Assembly (NCBI RefSeq): GCF_014858005.1
Contig: NZ_JACYOT010000004.1
Coordinates: 124,001-188,000, forward strand
Length of the DNA: 64,000 nt
Source of the DNA: Propioniciclava soli
GTDB lineage: Bacteria; Actinomycetota; Actinomycetes; Propionibacteriales; Propionibacteriaceae
Direction of reading: 5' to 3'
This document shows positions 46,536 to 54,971 of this stretch, in pieces. The position numbers were made by a program, and so were the translations under genes. Every line of letters starts with the position of its first letter. Positions within the stretch are counted from its first letter, which is position 1. The notes beneath the pieces are model-generated. The model saw nothing but the letters and a program-made list of their open reading frames with translations, did not search any database and had not been told where the DNA came from.

Positions 46536-46772
46536 CTGCGGTGGGGGCATGGTTACGCCACGGCCGCGGTTGTCGAAGCGATGCGGCTCGCGCTGTCCCA
46601 AGTTCCTGCTGTTCGCTTCATCATTCGGTGCGATCCTGCCAACAAGGCGTCGTCGTCGGTGGCCCGCCGGCTGGGGTTCCGTTATCTGGGCTCGATCTCC
46701 GAGCCGGGCGGGTGGGTGGGTGACCGATATACGTGGGACGTCGCTCACGGCTCACTCCCTAGGTGTCAGTAA
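46536..46772 (+). pseudogene. GNAT acetyltransferase fragment (C-terminal)
   Basis: The frame encodes WGHGYATAAVVEAMRLAL and then IIRCDPANKASSSVARRLGF and VGDRYTWDVAHG, which are GNAT motifs A and B and the C-terminal strand. The N-terminal half of the domain is absent. The 5' boundary coincides with the truncated end of the XRE pseudogene, so a deletion or recombination joined two remnants. Confidence 0.75.
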
Positions 46773-47094
46773 CCGCACATGCCGCAGGCAGCGTGGGCGA
46801 TCCCGCCGCAATTGGTGCCTGTCACGGCCACGGCTGCCACACCGGCCAGAGCGCTCGGCTGGGGCGATGAGGGGTGAAGCAGTCGTTCAGAGCCCGACTT
46901 TGCGCCTGCTCCCTGGATGTGATGGTTCGTGGCTTGACGATGAGGCGTCAGAGGTTCCGCGTCCTCGGCGCTCCCGCATGGTGGGTGGCTACCAGTCTCG
47001 CCGACCGGGGCCTTGAACTTTCCGGCCTGCAGCACCGAGCGCGTTTACTGTTTCGTGACGGTGGCCTTGGCGTCGATGTCGCGTTGGAGGTCGA
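46773..47094. other. Gene-poor stretch with one doubtful Cys-rich frame
   Basis: No convincing gene. On the minus strand a frame (46766-47035) ends in TNCGGIAHAACGMCGY after a small hydrophobic stretch ALAGVAAVAV; it has no good start signal. Everything else looks non-coding or decayed. Confidence 0.4.
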
Positions 47095-47412
47095 TCAAGC
47101 GTCGTGCACGGGCAGGTCGAGATCGTAGGCGAGGACCACGGCCCGAGCGAGGAGTGCTTCTTGCTCGGAGGTCAGGAAGCCGATGGTGCGTCCGAGGAGC
47201 TTGGTGGGGATGGTGAGGGTGTTGTCCAAGGAGATCACACTGTCGTGGTCCAAGCCGTTGTGTGCACCGATGGGTACCTCGCTGCTCAGGCCTTTGATGG
47301 TTGAGGTGATCGGGGCGACGGTCACATTCGTCATGGCCGGTCGTGCGGCTTCGCGGGTCAGGATCACGACGGGTCGGGTCTTGTCGAGGCGCGCCAAGCA
47401 GAGTTCGCGCAC
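47095..47412 (-). CDS. mazF: MazF/PemK-family mRNA interferase toxin
   Basis: About 105 residues. ARLDKTRPVVILTREAARPA and TNVTVAPITSTIKGLSSEV then DSVISLDNTLTIP match the MazF/PemK beta-barrel, which cleaves mRNA at specific sites. GTG 47412 comes 1 nt after the antitoxin stop, so translation is coupled. Confidence 0.9.
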   Translation of the reverse strand: MRELCLARLDKTRPVVILTREAARPAMTNVTVAPITSTIKGLSSEVPIGAHNGLDHDSVISLDNTLTIPTKLLGRTIGFLTSEQEALLARAVVLAYDLDLPVHDA

Positions 47413-47413
47413 A

Positions 47414-47647
47414 TCAGTCGGGGAGGTCAAGCCGGCTGGTGGACCAGTTGACCAGGTCGTCGAGGTCGTGGGCGCTGCCCCGCTCGCGAAGGATGGCGGC
47501 GTCCTGTTCGGCGGCTTGGCGGCGCATTTCGCGTTCCAGCGCGGAGCTGACCAGCGCAGCGCGGCTGGGTGCCTTGCCTTGGGCCACTGCCTTGTCGAGG
47601 AAGGCGACCATGTCGTTGGGGAGGCGGATGGCGATCTGGGTACTCAT
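47414..47647 (-). CDS. Ribbon-helix-helix antitoxin of the MazF-type toxin
   Basis: A 77-residue protein. TQIAIRLPNDMVAFLDKAV followed by APSRAALVSSALEREMRRQ is a ribbon-helix-helix DNA-binding domain; the acidic tail probably binds MazF. The ATG at 47647 has TAGCAT (47660-47655) 7 nt upstream, so it is probably leaderless; an ATG three codons upstream lies within the -10 box itself. ATCCC-N5-GGGAT at 47669-47683 may be the operator. Confidence 0.85.
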   Translation of the reverse strand: MSTQIAIRLPNDMVAFLDKAVAQGKAPSRAALVSSALEREMRRQAAEQDAAILRERGSAHDLDDLVNWSTSRLDLPD

Positions 47648-47825
47648 CTCCAACATGCTACCGAGTGAATCCCAACTCGGGATGCATTTGACGTGGGATC
47701 GAAGCCCACCGTGGGCCTAGGGCAGCGGTTCGGTGATGGGTTGGTGGCCGCTTTTGATGGTCAGGATGGCGAGTCCCCGAACGTCACAGCGGCCCCAGGC
47801 CCCGTTGACTGCGTAGGCTGCCCCC

Positions 47826-48236
47826 ATGAGTGACCATCCGAGGCTCGTCCAGACGGTGCTCGACACTCCGCGCCCGCGTGAGCTGGCCGAGTTCTACCGC
47901 GCCCTGCTCGGCTATGAGTACCGCGCCGGTGACGAACCGCCAGCGCACGGCCAGCCCGACGATGCCGACTGGCTCGTGCTGCGCGACCCTGCTGGGGGGC
48001 CGCAGCTCGCCTTCCAGCTGGCCGCGGTCGAGCCCACAACGTGGCCGGACGCGCGCGTCCCGATGCAGCTCCACCTCGACATGACGGTTCCCGATGCCGA
48101 CGCCCTCGTCCAGCAGCGCGACCGTGCCGTCGCCCTGGGTGCGGCTGTCCGCCTCGATCGCTCCAATGACGCCGAGGAGCCGCTGTACGTCATGACCGAT
48201 CCCGCCGGCCATCCGTTCTGCCTCTTCGTCGGCTGA
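47826..48236 (+). CDS. VOC family (glyoxalase/bleomycin-resistance fold) protein
   Basis: A 136-residue VOC protein: LVQTVLDTPRPRELAEFYRA, WLVLRDPAGGPQLAFQ, MQLHLDMTVPDADALVQQ and the final DPAGHPFCLF. The His and Glu positions of VOC metal sites are partly kept. Substrate unknown. TAGGCT (47814-47819) lies 6 nt before the ATG and no ribosome-binding site is present, so it is probably leaderless. Confidence 0.9.
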   Translation: MSDHPRLVQTVLDTPRPRELAEFYRALLGYEYRAGDEPPAHGQPDDADWLVLRDPAGGPQLAFQLAAVEPTTWPDARVPMQLHLDMTVPDADALVQQRDRAVALGAAVRLDRSNDAEEPLYVMTDPAGHPFCLFVG

Positions 48237-48273
48237 CCGGGCGACGCCCCGACGGACGCGGAGGCGTCCGGCG

Positions 48274-49125
48274 TCAGCCCTTGAGCCCGGACGTCGCGAG
48301 CCCCTCGATGACCCGGCGCTGCATCGCCAGGAACAGCAGGAAGATCGGCGCCATGGCCATGACGGACGCTGCCATGAGCACGGCGTAGTCCGTGGTGTGC
48401 TGGCCCTGCAGGGTGGCGATGCCGACGCTGAGCGGCATGGAGGTCTCCCGCGTCGTGACGATGAGCGGCCACAGCAGGTCGTTCCACGAGTACAACACCG
48501 TCGTGATGCCGACGGCGAACAGCCCGGGCGACGCCAGCGGCAGCATGACGCGCCAGAAGGTCTGGAACGGGTTGCAGCCGTCCAGCCGGGCGGCCTCCTC
48601 GAGCTCCACCGGCAGGCTCAGGAACTGCTGGCGCATCAGGAACGTCCCGAACGCGGAGAACATCCCAGGCAGCACGATCGCCCACGGGGTCTCCAGCAGG
48701 CCCCACGCCTGCACGATGCCGTACTGGGGAATGATGTAGGCCTGCGAGGGGATCATCAGGATCGCCAGGAGCAGCCCAAACAGCACTCCGCGCAGCGGGA
48801 ACCGCATCCGGGCGAACGCGTAGCCGGCCATCGAGCACAGCACGAGCTGGCCGGCGGTGCGCACCACCGTGATGAACACGGAGACGCCGAACTGGTGCAG
48901 GAACGGCAGCCGGTCGAACACCGCGGCGTAGTTCTCGACGTGCAGCCGTGAGGGGATGGGCTGGGGAGGTACGGATTGGATCTCCGCGTTCGTCGCCAGG
49001 GACATCAGCAGCTGCCACGCGAACGGGAACGCCATCACCAGCCCGCCGGTCAGCAGCACGGCATGGACCAGCAGGTGGCGCGGACGCCGCCGGCGTCCAG
49101 AACGCTTCGGTGTGGTCTCAGGCAT
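48274..49125 (-). CDS. Sugar ABC transporter permease, MalG type
   Basis: A 283-residue CUT1 permease with six helices. The EAA loop is LPVELEEAARLDGCNPFQTFWRVMLPL in part and the C-terminus reads QRRVIEGLATSGLKG, typical of MalG-like proteins. It overlaps the end of the MalF-type gene by 8 nt. No ATPase is encoded in this operon, so a shared MsiK-like ATPase is expected elsewhere. Confidence 0.93.
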   Translation of the reverse strand: MPETTPKRSGRRRRPRHLLVHAVLLTGGLVMAFPFAWQLLMSLATNAEIQSVPPQPIPSRLHVENYAAVFDRLPFLHQFGVSVFITVVRTAGQLVLCSMAGYAFARMRFPLRGVLFGLLLAILMIPSQAYIIPQYGIVQAWGLLETPWAIVLPGMFSAFGTFLMRQQFLSLPVELEEAARLDGCNPFQTFWRVMLPLASPGLFAVGITTVLYSWNDLLWPLIVTTRETSMPLSVGIATLQGQHTTDYAVLMAASVMAMAPIFLLFLAMQRRVIEGLATSGLKG

Positions 49126-50014
49126 AGGTCACCCACCGTCGTTGGCCCCAGAACTGGACGGCGGTGACCGCCGCGACGAACACGAGGATCACCATGGCCA
49201 CCGCGGCGGCCGAGCCCCGGTCGTTGACCACGAAGCCCAGTTGGTAGAAGAGGTACACCAGCGACCTCGTCTGCGGCATGGCGGGGTTGTTCGCACCCAT
49301 CAGGGCGAAGAGCGCGTCGAAGAGCTGGAAGCCGGCGATGGTCTGCATCACGGTCAGGAAGAAGATCGACGGCGTCAGCATCGGCACGGTCACGGCCCAG
49401 AACTGTCGCACGGGCCCGGCCCCATCAAGGGACGCCGCCTCGTACAGCTCGCGCGGCACGCCCTTCAGGCCGGCGCAGCAGATGATGACGTTGAAGCCGA
49501 TCGACGACCACAACCCGAACAGCGCCACCGCCACCAGCGCGAAGCCCGGCGTGGTGAGCCAGTAGGGCGACGCGTTCACTCCCAGGGCCCGCAACCCCTG
49601 GTTGACCAGGCCGAAGTCGCCGTTGAACACCAGGCGGAACACCTGCGCGATCGCCATGGGCATCGCCAGGTACGGCATGAAGAACAGGGCCCGGTAGAGC
49701 GGCGCGAACCGCAGCCCGGGCAGCTCGATCATGGCGGCCACCATCACCGACAGCGGCACCCCCAGCAGGACGATGAGGGTGTAGCCGAGGGTGTTGAGCA
49801 CCGCGGTCCCGAGGTCGCCCCGATCGACGAGGCCGGCGTAGTTGTCCAGGCCGACGAACCGCTGGTTGGTGCCGAACGCCCCCGACTGGGTCAGTGAGGT
49901 CCAGGCGTTGGAGACGATGGGATAGTAGTAGAACACGGCCACCCCGGCGAGCAGCGGGCCGATGAAGACCCACGGCCATGCCCCGGCGCGGTGGGGGCCC
50001 CGGCGCCGCGCCAT
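49118..50014 (-). CDS. Sugar ABC transporter permease, MalF type
   Basis: A 298-residue CUT1 permease. It has WVFIGPLLAGVAVFYYYPIV, then WTSLTQ, and the EAA loop VPRELYEAASLDGAGPVRQF. The ATG overlaps the stop of the binding-protein gene (TGATG). It pairs with the following MalG-type permease. Confidence 0.93.
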   Translation of the reverse strand: MARRRGPHRAGAWPWVFIGPLLAGVAVFYYYPIVSNAWTSLTQSGAFGTNQRFVGLDNYAGLVDRGDLGTAVLNTLGYTLIVLLGVPLSVMVAAMIELPGLRFAPLYRALFFMPYLAMPMAIAQVFRLVFNGDFGLVNQGLRALGVNASPYWLTTPGFALVAVALFGLWSSIGFNVIICCAGLKGVPRELYEAASLDGAGPVRQFWAVTVPMLTPSIFFLTVMQTIAGFQLFDALFALMGANNPAMPQTRSLVYLFYQLGFVVNDRGSAAAVAMVILVFVAAVTAVQFWGQRRWVTYA

Positions 50015-51288
50015 CAGCGCTCCGCGGCGAGCAACTCGTCCATCTGCTGGGCCAACTGCTCGGCCGCCTGCGCCATGGGCACATCGCCGGCGAAGGCGGG
50101 CGTCAGCAGATCGGCCTCCAGCTGGTTCCAGGCGGCGGTGTTGCGCGAGACGGGGTAGGGGACGGCGTAGTTCTCCGCGGCGTCGGTGAACACGCTGAGG
50201 TTCCACTCCGGCTTGACCTCGTGCCACGACTCCGCGGTGCCGGCCCAGGCGGGGATCGCGGTGCCGTTGGCGGCGTCGGTGCGCCCCGCCTCCTCGGAGG
50301 TCATGTGCCGTTGCAACGCCGACGCCGCGGAGAGGTTCGCCGAGTTCGCCGCCACCACGTAGGCCAGGCCGTGGATGGTGGAGGCCCGCTCGCGGTCCCG
50401 CGGCAGCGGCACGACGACCAACTCGCCGGGGTCGGGGTAGTCCGCCAGCAGCGCGGGCGTCTCCCAGGAGCCGGTGTGGTGGATGGCGGCCAACCCGGAC
50501 ATGAACGCGGTCTGCGGCGGGTTGTCGGCGATCTCCCGAGGGTGCGGCACGACGCCGTCCGCCACCAGGTTGGACCAGAACTCCAGCCCGCGGATCGTGT
50601 CGGGCTCGGCGTAGCCCGACCGGCCGTCACGGATGATGTAGCCGCCCGCCTGGGCGACGGTGTTGTACCAGTTCTGCTGGCCGCCGATGTTGAGATCGGT
50701 GACGACGGCGCGGGCGCGGTCGCCGAGCCCCGCGGCGATCGCCCGGGTGGTCTCGCCGAACTCCTCCCACGTCCACGTTTCGGGGTCGGGCAGCGTGACG
50801 CCGGCCTCCTCGACCAGTCGCTGATTGACCCAACACGCGATGGTGTCGTAGTCCTTCGGGATGCCGTAGCGGACGCCGTCCATCGTGTACAGATCGGTCA
50901 TCGCCTGCGGGAAGACGCCGAAGTCCACGTCGTCCGGCACGGGGGCGAGCATGCCGTTGGAGGCGTAGAGCTGCACGTGGAGGCCGCTCATCCAGAACAC
51001 GTCGGGGAGGTTGCCGCCCTCGGCCTGGGTGCGCAGCCGCGTCCAGTAGTCGGTGGGCCCGGTGAGGGCCGGGGTCACGGTGATGCCGGGGTGCTGCTCG
51101 GTGAAGCTCGCGATCAGGGCCTCGACGGTCACCGACTGGTTGCGATCCCAGTAGGCCAGCTCGAGCTCGGCCTCGGTGTTCTCGTCGATCGGTTCGGTGA
51201 CCTGCTCGGTGGTGCCAGTTCCGCAGGCCGCGAGGGCCCCGGTAAGCCCCAGCCCACCGAGAGCGCCGAGGAAGGTGCGACGTCGCAT
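50014..51288 (-). CDS. Sugar ABC transporter substrate-binding lipoprotein (family 1)
   Basis: A 424-residue lipoprotein. The N-terminus MRRRTFLGALGGLGL has a twin-arginine-like motif and ends in the lipobox GALAAC with Cys22. The body fits SBP_bac_1 (ELELAYWDRN, PDVFWMSGLHVQLYASNGML, TWTWEEFGETTRAIA). The ATG has GAGGAG 8 nt upstream. It is the first gene of the leftward transporter operon; the LacI gene lies 98 bp upstream on the same strand. Confidence 0.92.
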   Translation of the reverse strand: MRRRTFLGALGGLGLTGALAACGTGTTEQVTEPIDENTEAELELAYWDRNQSVTVEALIASFTEQHPGITVTPALTGPTDYWTRLRTQAEGGNLPDVFWMSGLHVQLYASNGMLAPVPDDVDFGVFPQAMTDLYTMDGVRYGIPKDYDTIACWVNQRLVEEAGVTLPDPETWTWEEFGETTRAIAAGLGDRARAVVTDLNIGGQQNWYNTVAQAGGYIIRDGRSGYAEPDTIRGLEFWSNLVADGVVPHPREIADNPPQTAFMSGLAAIHHTGSWETPALLADYPDPGELVVVPLPRDRERASTIHGLAYVVAANSANLSAASALQRHMTSEEAGRTDAANGTAIPAWAGTAESWHEVKPEWNLSVFTDAAENYAVPYPVSRNTAAWNQLEADLLTPAFAGDVPMAQAAEQLAQQMDELLAAER

Positions 51289-51386
51289 GGGAGATCTCCT
51301 CTGTTCCGATGCGGTCCCGTGCCGGGAATCGCGCATACGTCCTTGACTACCACAGGGACGCCGCGGTGTCGCCCGTCCCCGCCGCG

Positions 51387-52430
51387 TCAGCCCGCCCGCT
51401 CGGGTGTCGAATCGCGGGCGACGAGCATGACCGGCACGGTGACGTCCCCCGTTCCGTCGCCGGGGCCGTCCAGGGCGAGGTTCAACGCCAGGGTGGCCAG
51501 ACTGGAGCTGGGAATGTGGACGGTGGTCAGCGAGGGGATGACGTCCTGCAGCGACGGGATGTCACCGAACCCGGTGAAGGCCAACTCCTGCGGCACCGCG
51601 ACCCCGTTCGCCCGCGCCTCGGCCATCGCCCCGAGTGCCATCACGTCGTTCATCGCAATGGCCACGTCGACGTCGACGCCGGCCTCGAGCGCCATGCGCA
51701 TGGCGATGGCGCCCCCGGTGCGCGTGAAGTCGCTGGAGATGAGGTGATCGGGGTGCACGGCGATGCCCTCGTCGGCCAATGCGCGCACGAACGCGGCGCT
51801 GCGCGTCACCGCGGTGGAGTGCAGCTCGGGGCCGCTCAGGATGAGCGGGCTGCGGTAGCCCAACCGGTGCAGGTGGCGGGCGAGCTGGCGCGCACCGTCC
51901 TCGCTGTCGACGTTTACCGAGTCGACCCCCGGCACCTCCATGCCGATCGTCACCACGCGTCCACCGCGGCTCACGTAGCGGTCGACCGCGCTCAGCAGGT
52001 CGGCGGTGGGCTGGTTGGCCTTCCAGCGGCCACCCACCAGCACGATCGCGCGGACGCGCAGCGTGTCCAGCTGGGCGACGACCTCGGCGAGGTGCTCGAC
52101 GTGGTTACCGGTGGTGGCCAGCGTCAGGAACAGGTCGCGCTCGGTCGCGGCGCGGCTCATGGCGTCCGCGACGGCCGCGAAGTAGGGGTCCGTCAGGTCG
52201 TGCACGATGACGCCGACCGCGCGGGTCGTGCCCCGCGCCATGGCCTGGGCGTTGGCGTCCGGGGCGTAGCCCAGGGCGCGGGCCGAGGCGAGGACGCGCT
52301 CGCGCAACTCCTCGCCGACCACGCGGGTCTGGCTGCCGTTGATGGCGCGCGAGGCGGTTGCGAGCGACACGCCCGCGTGCTGGGCGACGTCGCTCAGCGT
52401 CGGGGCCGATCCGGGGGTGCGTCGTCCCAT
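51387..52430 (-). CDS. LacI-family transcriptional regulator
   Basis: A 347-residue regulator. The HTH and hinge are [20 protein letters not shown] and LGYAPDANAQAMARGTT; the sensor domain has IAMNDVMALGAMAEA and FTGFGDIPSLQDV. GGAAGGA lies before the ATG. It is placed between two sugar-transport operons. Palindromes containing AGCGCT flank the divergent promoter region at 52497-52509 and 52629-52642 and are its likely operators. Confidence 0.92.
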   Translation of the reverse strand: MGRRTPGSAPTLSDVAQHAGVSLATASRAINGSQTRVVGEELRERVLASARALGYAPDANAQAMARGTTRAVGVIVHDLTDPYFAAVADAMSRAATERDLFLTLATTGNHVEHLAEVVAQLDTLRVRAIVLVGGRWKANQPTADLLSAVDRYVSRGGRVVTIGMEVPGVDSVNVDSEDGARQLARHLHRLGYRSPLILSGPELHSTAVTRSAAFVRALADEGIAVHPDHLISSDFTRTGGAIAMRMALEAGVDVDVAIAMNDVMALGAMAEARANGVAVPQELAFTGFGDIPSLQDVIPSLTTVHIPSSSLATLALNLALDGPGDGTGDVTVPVMLVARDSTPERAG

Positions 52431-52496
52431 CGCTGCGCCGTCCTTCCTCACCGTGGTGCGCGCCGGTCGGGGCGAACGGGCGCGGACGAGGGTGAT

Positions 52497-52509
52497 GGTA
52501 GCGCTTTCC
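52497..52509. promoter_or_regulatory. LacI-type operator upstream of the lacI-like gene
   Basis: GGTAGCGCTTTCC, centred on the palindrome AGCGCT (52500-52505), lies 67 nt before the LacI start. It shares its core with the site at 52629-52642, which suggests autoregulation. Confidence 0.6.
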
Positions 52510-52596
52510 CGGGCGGGCGTGGGGTGGAGCCCTCGGCGGGCAGGGGCCGGCCGAATCCTCCCCGGGCGACGCCGCGTAACGATAAGGTCACGGTGT

Positions 52597-52642
52597 TTGA
52601 CCTGGCGCCAGCCACGTCTTACGCTCTCGGTAAGCGCTTCCC
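52597..52642 (+). promoter_or_regulatory. Promoter and operator of the rightward sugar operon
   Basis: TTGACC (52597-52602) and TACGCT (52620-52625) are spaced by 17 bp. The palindrome AAGCGCTT (52632-52639), within GGTAAGCGCTTCCC, covers the expected transcription start, so a bound LacI protein would block initiation. Confidence 0.75.
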
Positions 52643-52684
52643 GCCCGTGGTGGTTGGGATCCACGAGAGGCCAAGGAGGGCCGC

Positions 52685-53971
52685 ATGAAGATGATGAACA
52701 AGGTCGCGGCAGGTGTCGTGACCATCGGCCTCGCCCTGACGGGCTGTGCCGCCGGCGGCGGGGCCCCGACCACGAACGATCAGGGCCAGACCGTGATCCG
52801 GTTCAGCTGGTGGGGCAACGACACCCGCAACCGGCTCACCGAAGAGGTCATCGCGCTCTTCGAGGAGCAGAACCCCGACATCGACGTGCAGGGTGAACCG
52901 GGCGAGTGGAGCGGTTACTGGGATCGTCTGGCGACGCAGATGGCCGCCGGTGATGCCCCCGACGTCATCCAGATGGACGAGAAGTACATCGCGGAATACG
53001 GCGAGCGCGGCGCGCTGCTCGACCTGGAGGCGGCCGGGGTGGACGTCAGCCGCTTCGCGCCCGGCACGGTGGACACTGGACGCCTCAGCTCCGGCCTGTT
53101 CGGCATCAACGCCGGCATCAACTCTCCCACGGTCATCGCCAACCCGGCGGTCTTCGAGGCTGCGGGCGTCGCGATCCCCGACGACACCACGTGGACGTGG
53201 GACGACCTGGCCCAGACCGCGCAGGCGATCACCGAGGGCTCGTCCGACGGCGCCGTCGGCTCGCAGAACTACATGATGGTCGAGCCGATCATGCGCGTCT
53301 GGCTGCGCCAGCAGGGCCAGGATGAGTTCAACGAGGATGGCGTCGCCTTCGACGCCGAGACCCTCGGCCAGTTCTTCCAGCAGGGGCTCGACCTGCAGCA
53401 GAGCGGGGCGTTCCCGTCGGCGTCCGTCGCGTCGGAGGAACTCACCAAGCCGGTCGACCAGACCATGGGTGCGACCAACCGCCTCGGCCTGTTCTACTAC
53501 TGGTCCAACCAGGTCAAGGCGTTCGACAACGCCTCGGGCCAGGACCTGCAGATCCTGCGGCCGCCGTCGATGAACGGTGACGGCGACCACGAGCTGTGGT
53601 ACAAGGCATCGATGCTGTGGTCCGCCTCGGGGCGCACCGGCAACCAGGAGGCCGTCGTCAAGTTCATCAACTTCCTCGCCAATGACGTGGACGCCGGCAA
53701 GATCCTCGGCGTCGAGCGCGGCGTCCCCGCCAACCTTGATGTGCGTGAGGCGGTCCGCCCCGATCTCCAGGCGTCCGACGCCAAGATCGTCGAGTACCTC
53801 GAATCCATCGAATCCGAGCTGGGCGACCCGATGACGGTCACGCCGGTCGGCGGCGCCGACATCGAGCTCGGCCGCTGGGGCACCGAAGTCATCCTCGAGC
53901 GCATGACACCGCAAGCTGCAGCCGAGGGGCTCACCACCGAGCTGACCTCGAAGGTCCAGGCCGGAGCCTGA
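52685..53971 (+). CDS. Sugar ABC transporter substrate-binding lipoprotein
   Basis: A 428-residue lipoprotein with lipobox GLALTGC (Cys21). SBP_bac_1 features include IRFSWWGNDTRNRLTEEVIA, GDAPDVIQMDEKYIAEYGER and TWTWDDLAQTAQAI. AAGGAGGG precedes the ATG. It opens the rightward operon behind a well-formed promoter and operator. The ligand is probably a uronate-type or related sugar, judged from the enzymes downstream. Confidence 0.93.
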   Translation: MKMMNKVAAGVVTIGLALTGCAAGGGAPTTNDQGQTVIRFSWWGNDTRNRLTEEVIALFEEQNPDIDVQGEPGEWSGYWDRLATQMAAGDAPDVIQMDEKYIAEYGERGALLDLEAAGVDVSRFAPGTVDTGRLSSGLFGINAGINSPTVIANPAVFEAAGVAIPDDTTWTWDDLAQTAQAITEGSSDGAVGSQNYMMVEPIMRVWLRQQGQDEFNEDGVAFDAETLGQFFQQGLDLQQSGAFPSASVASEELTKPVDQTMGATNRLGLFYYWSNQVKAFDNASGQDLQILRPPSMNGDGDHELWYKASMLWSASGRTGNQEAVVKFINFLANDVDAGKILGVERGVPANLDVREAVRPDLQASDAKIVEYLESIESELGDPMTVTPVGGADIELGRWGTEVILERMTPQAAAEGLTTELTSKVQAGA

Positions 53972-53980
53972 GCCACGACG

Positions 53981-54007
53981 GGGGCGGCCCGCACGCCGGG
54001 CCGCCCC
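53981..54007 (+). terminator. Intra-operon hairpin after the binding-protein gene
   Basis: A perfect 11-bp stem GGGGCGGCCCG (53981-53991) with CGGGCCGCCCC (53997-54007) and loop CACGC, 10 nt after the stop. Probably gives extra binding protein relative to permease. Confidence 0.75.
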
Positions 54008-54050
54008 CGCCCCCGCCCCTGCAACCCCCTGAAGCCCGGGAGTCCCATCC

Positions 54051-54971
54051 ATGAGTGCCATCGGCGAACTCGCCCACGGGGAGCGTCAGAAGGACGAGAG
54101 CCGCGACAACAAAGCCGGCTACATCTTCCTGACGCCATGGCTCATCGGTCTGGTGGTCATCACCATCGGCCCGATGCTCGCGTCCCTCTACCTCTCCTTC
54201 ACCAGCTATCCGCTGCTCGCCGGACCCACCTGGACGGGCCTCACCAACTACATCCGGATGTTCAACGACCCCCGGTTGCTGAACTCCCTCGTGGTCACCT
54301 TCACCTACGTCGTCGTGGGTGTGCCGCTGCAGCTCATCCTCGCGCTCGCCATCGCCGTGCTGCTGAACACGGGCATGAAGGGCCTGGCCTTCTACCGCTC
54401 GGTCTTCTACTTGCCCTCCCTGATGGGTTCCTCGGTGGCCATTGCCCTGCTGTGGCGCCAGATGTTCGGCACGACCGGCCTGGTCAACCAGCTCCTGCAG
54501 AGTCTCGTTGTGGAGAACCCCCCGGGGTGGATCGCCGACCCGAGCACCGCGCTGGGCACGATCATCCTGCTGCACGTGTGGACCTTCGGCTCGCCCATGA
54601 TCATCTTCCTGGCGGGCCTGCGGCAGATTCCGACGATGTACTACGAGGCGGCGTCGGTGGACGGCGCGTCGAAGTGGACCCAGTTCCGCACCATCACGTT
54701 GCCGCTGCTCAGCCCGATCGTGTTCTTCAACCTCGTGCTGCAGATCATCGGCGCCTTCCAGGCATTCACCCAGGCGTTCATCGTCTCGGGTGGCACGGGT
54801 GGCCCGGCGGACTCGACGATGTTCTTCACCCTGTACCTCTACCAGCAGGGCTTCACGAACTTCCAGATGGGCTACGCCTCCGCCATGGCGTGGCTCCTGG
54901 TGATCATCATTGGGATTTTCACCGCCATCAACTTCGCCGTCTCCAAGTACTGGGTGTTCTACGATGACTGA
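54051..54971 (+). CDS. Sugar ABC transporter permease, MalF/UgpA type
   Basis: A 306-residue CUT1 permease: GYIFLTPWLIGLVVITIGPM, then SLYLSFTSYPLL, and the EAA loop IPTMYYEAASVDGASKWTQF. Six helices. The next permease starts 8 nt before its end. Confidence 0.94.
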   Translation: MSAIGELAHGERQKDESRDNKAGYIFLTPWLIGLVVITIGPMLASLYLSFTSYPLLAGPTWTGLTNYIRMFNDPRLLNSLVVTFTYVVVGVPLQLILALAIAVLLNTGMKGLAFYRSVFYLPSLMGSSVAIALLWRQMFGTTGLVNQLLQSLVVENPPGWIADPSTALGTIILLHVWTFGSPMIIFLAGLRQIPTMYYEAASVDGASKWTQFRTITLPLLSPIVFFNLVLQIIGAFQAFTQAFIVSGGTGGPADSTMFFTLYLYQQGFTNFQMGYASAMAWLLVIIIGIFTAINFAVSKYWVFYDD

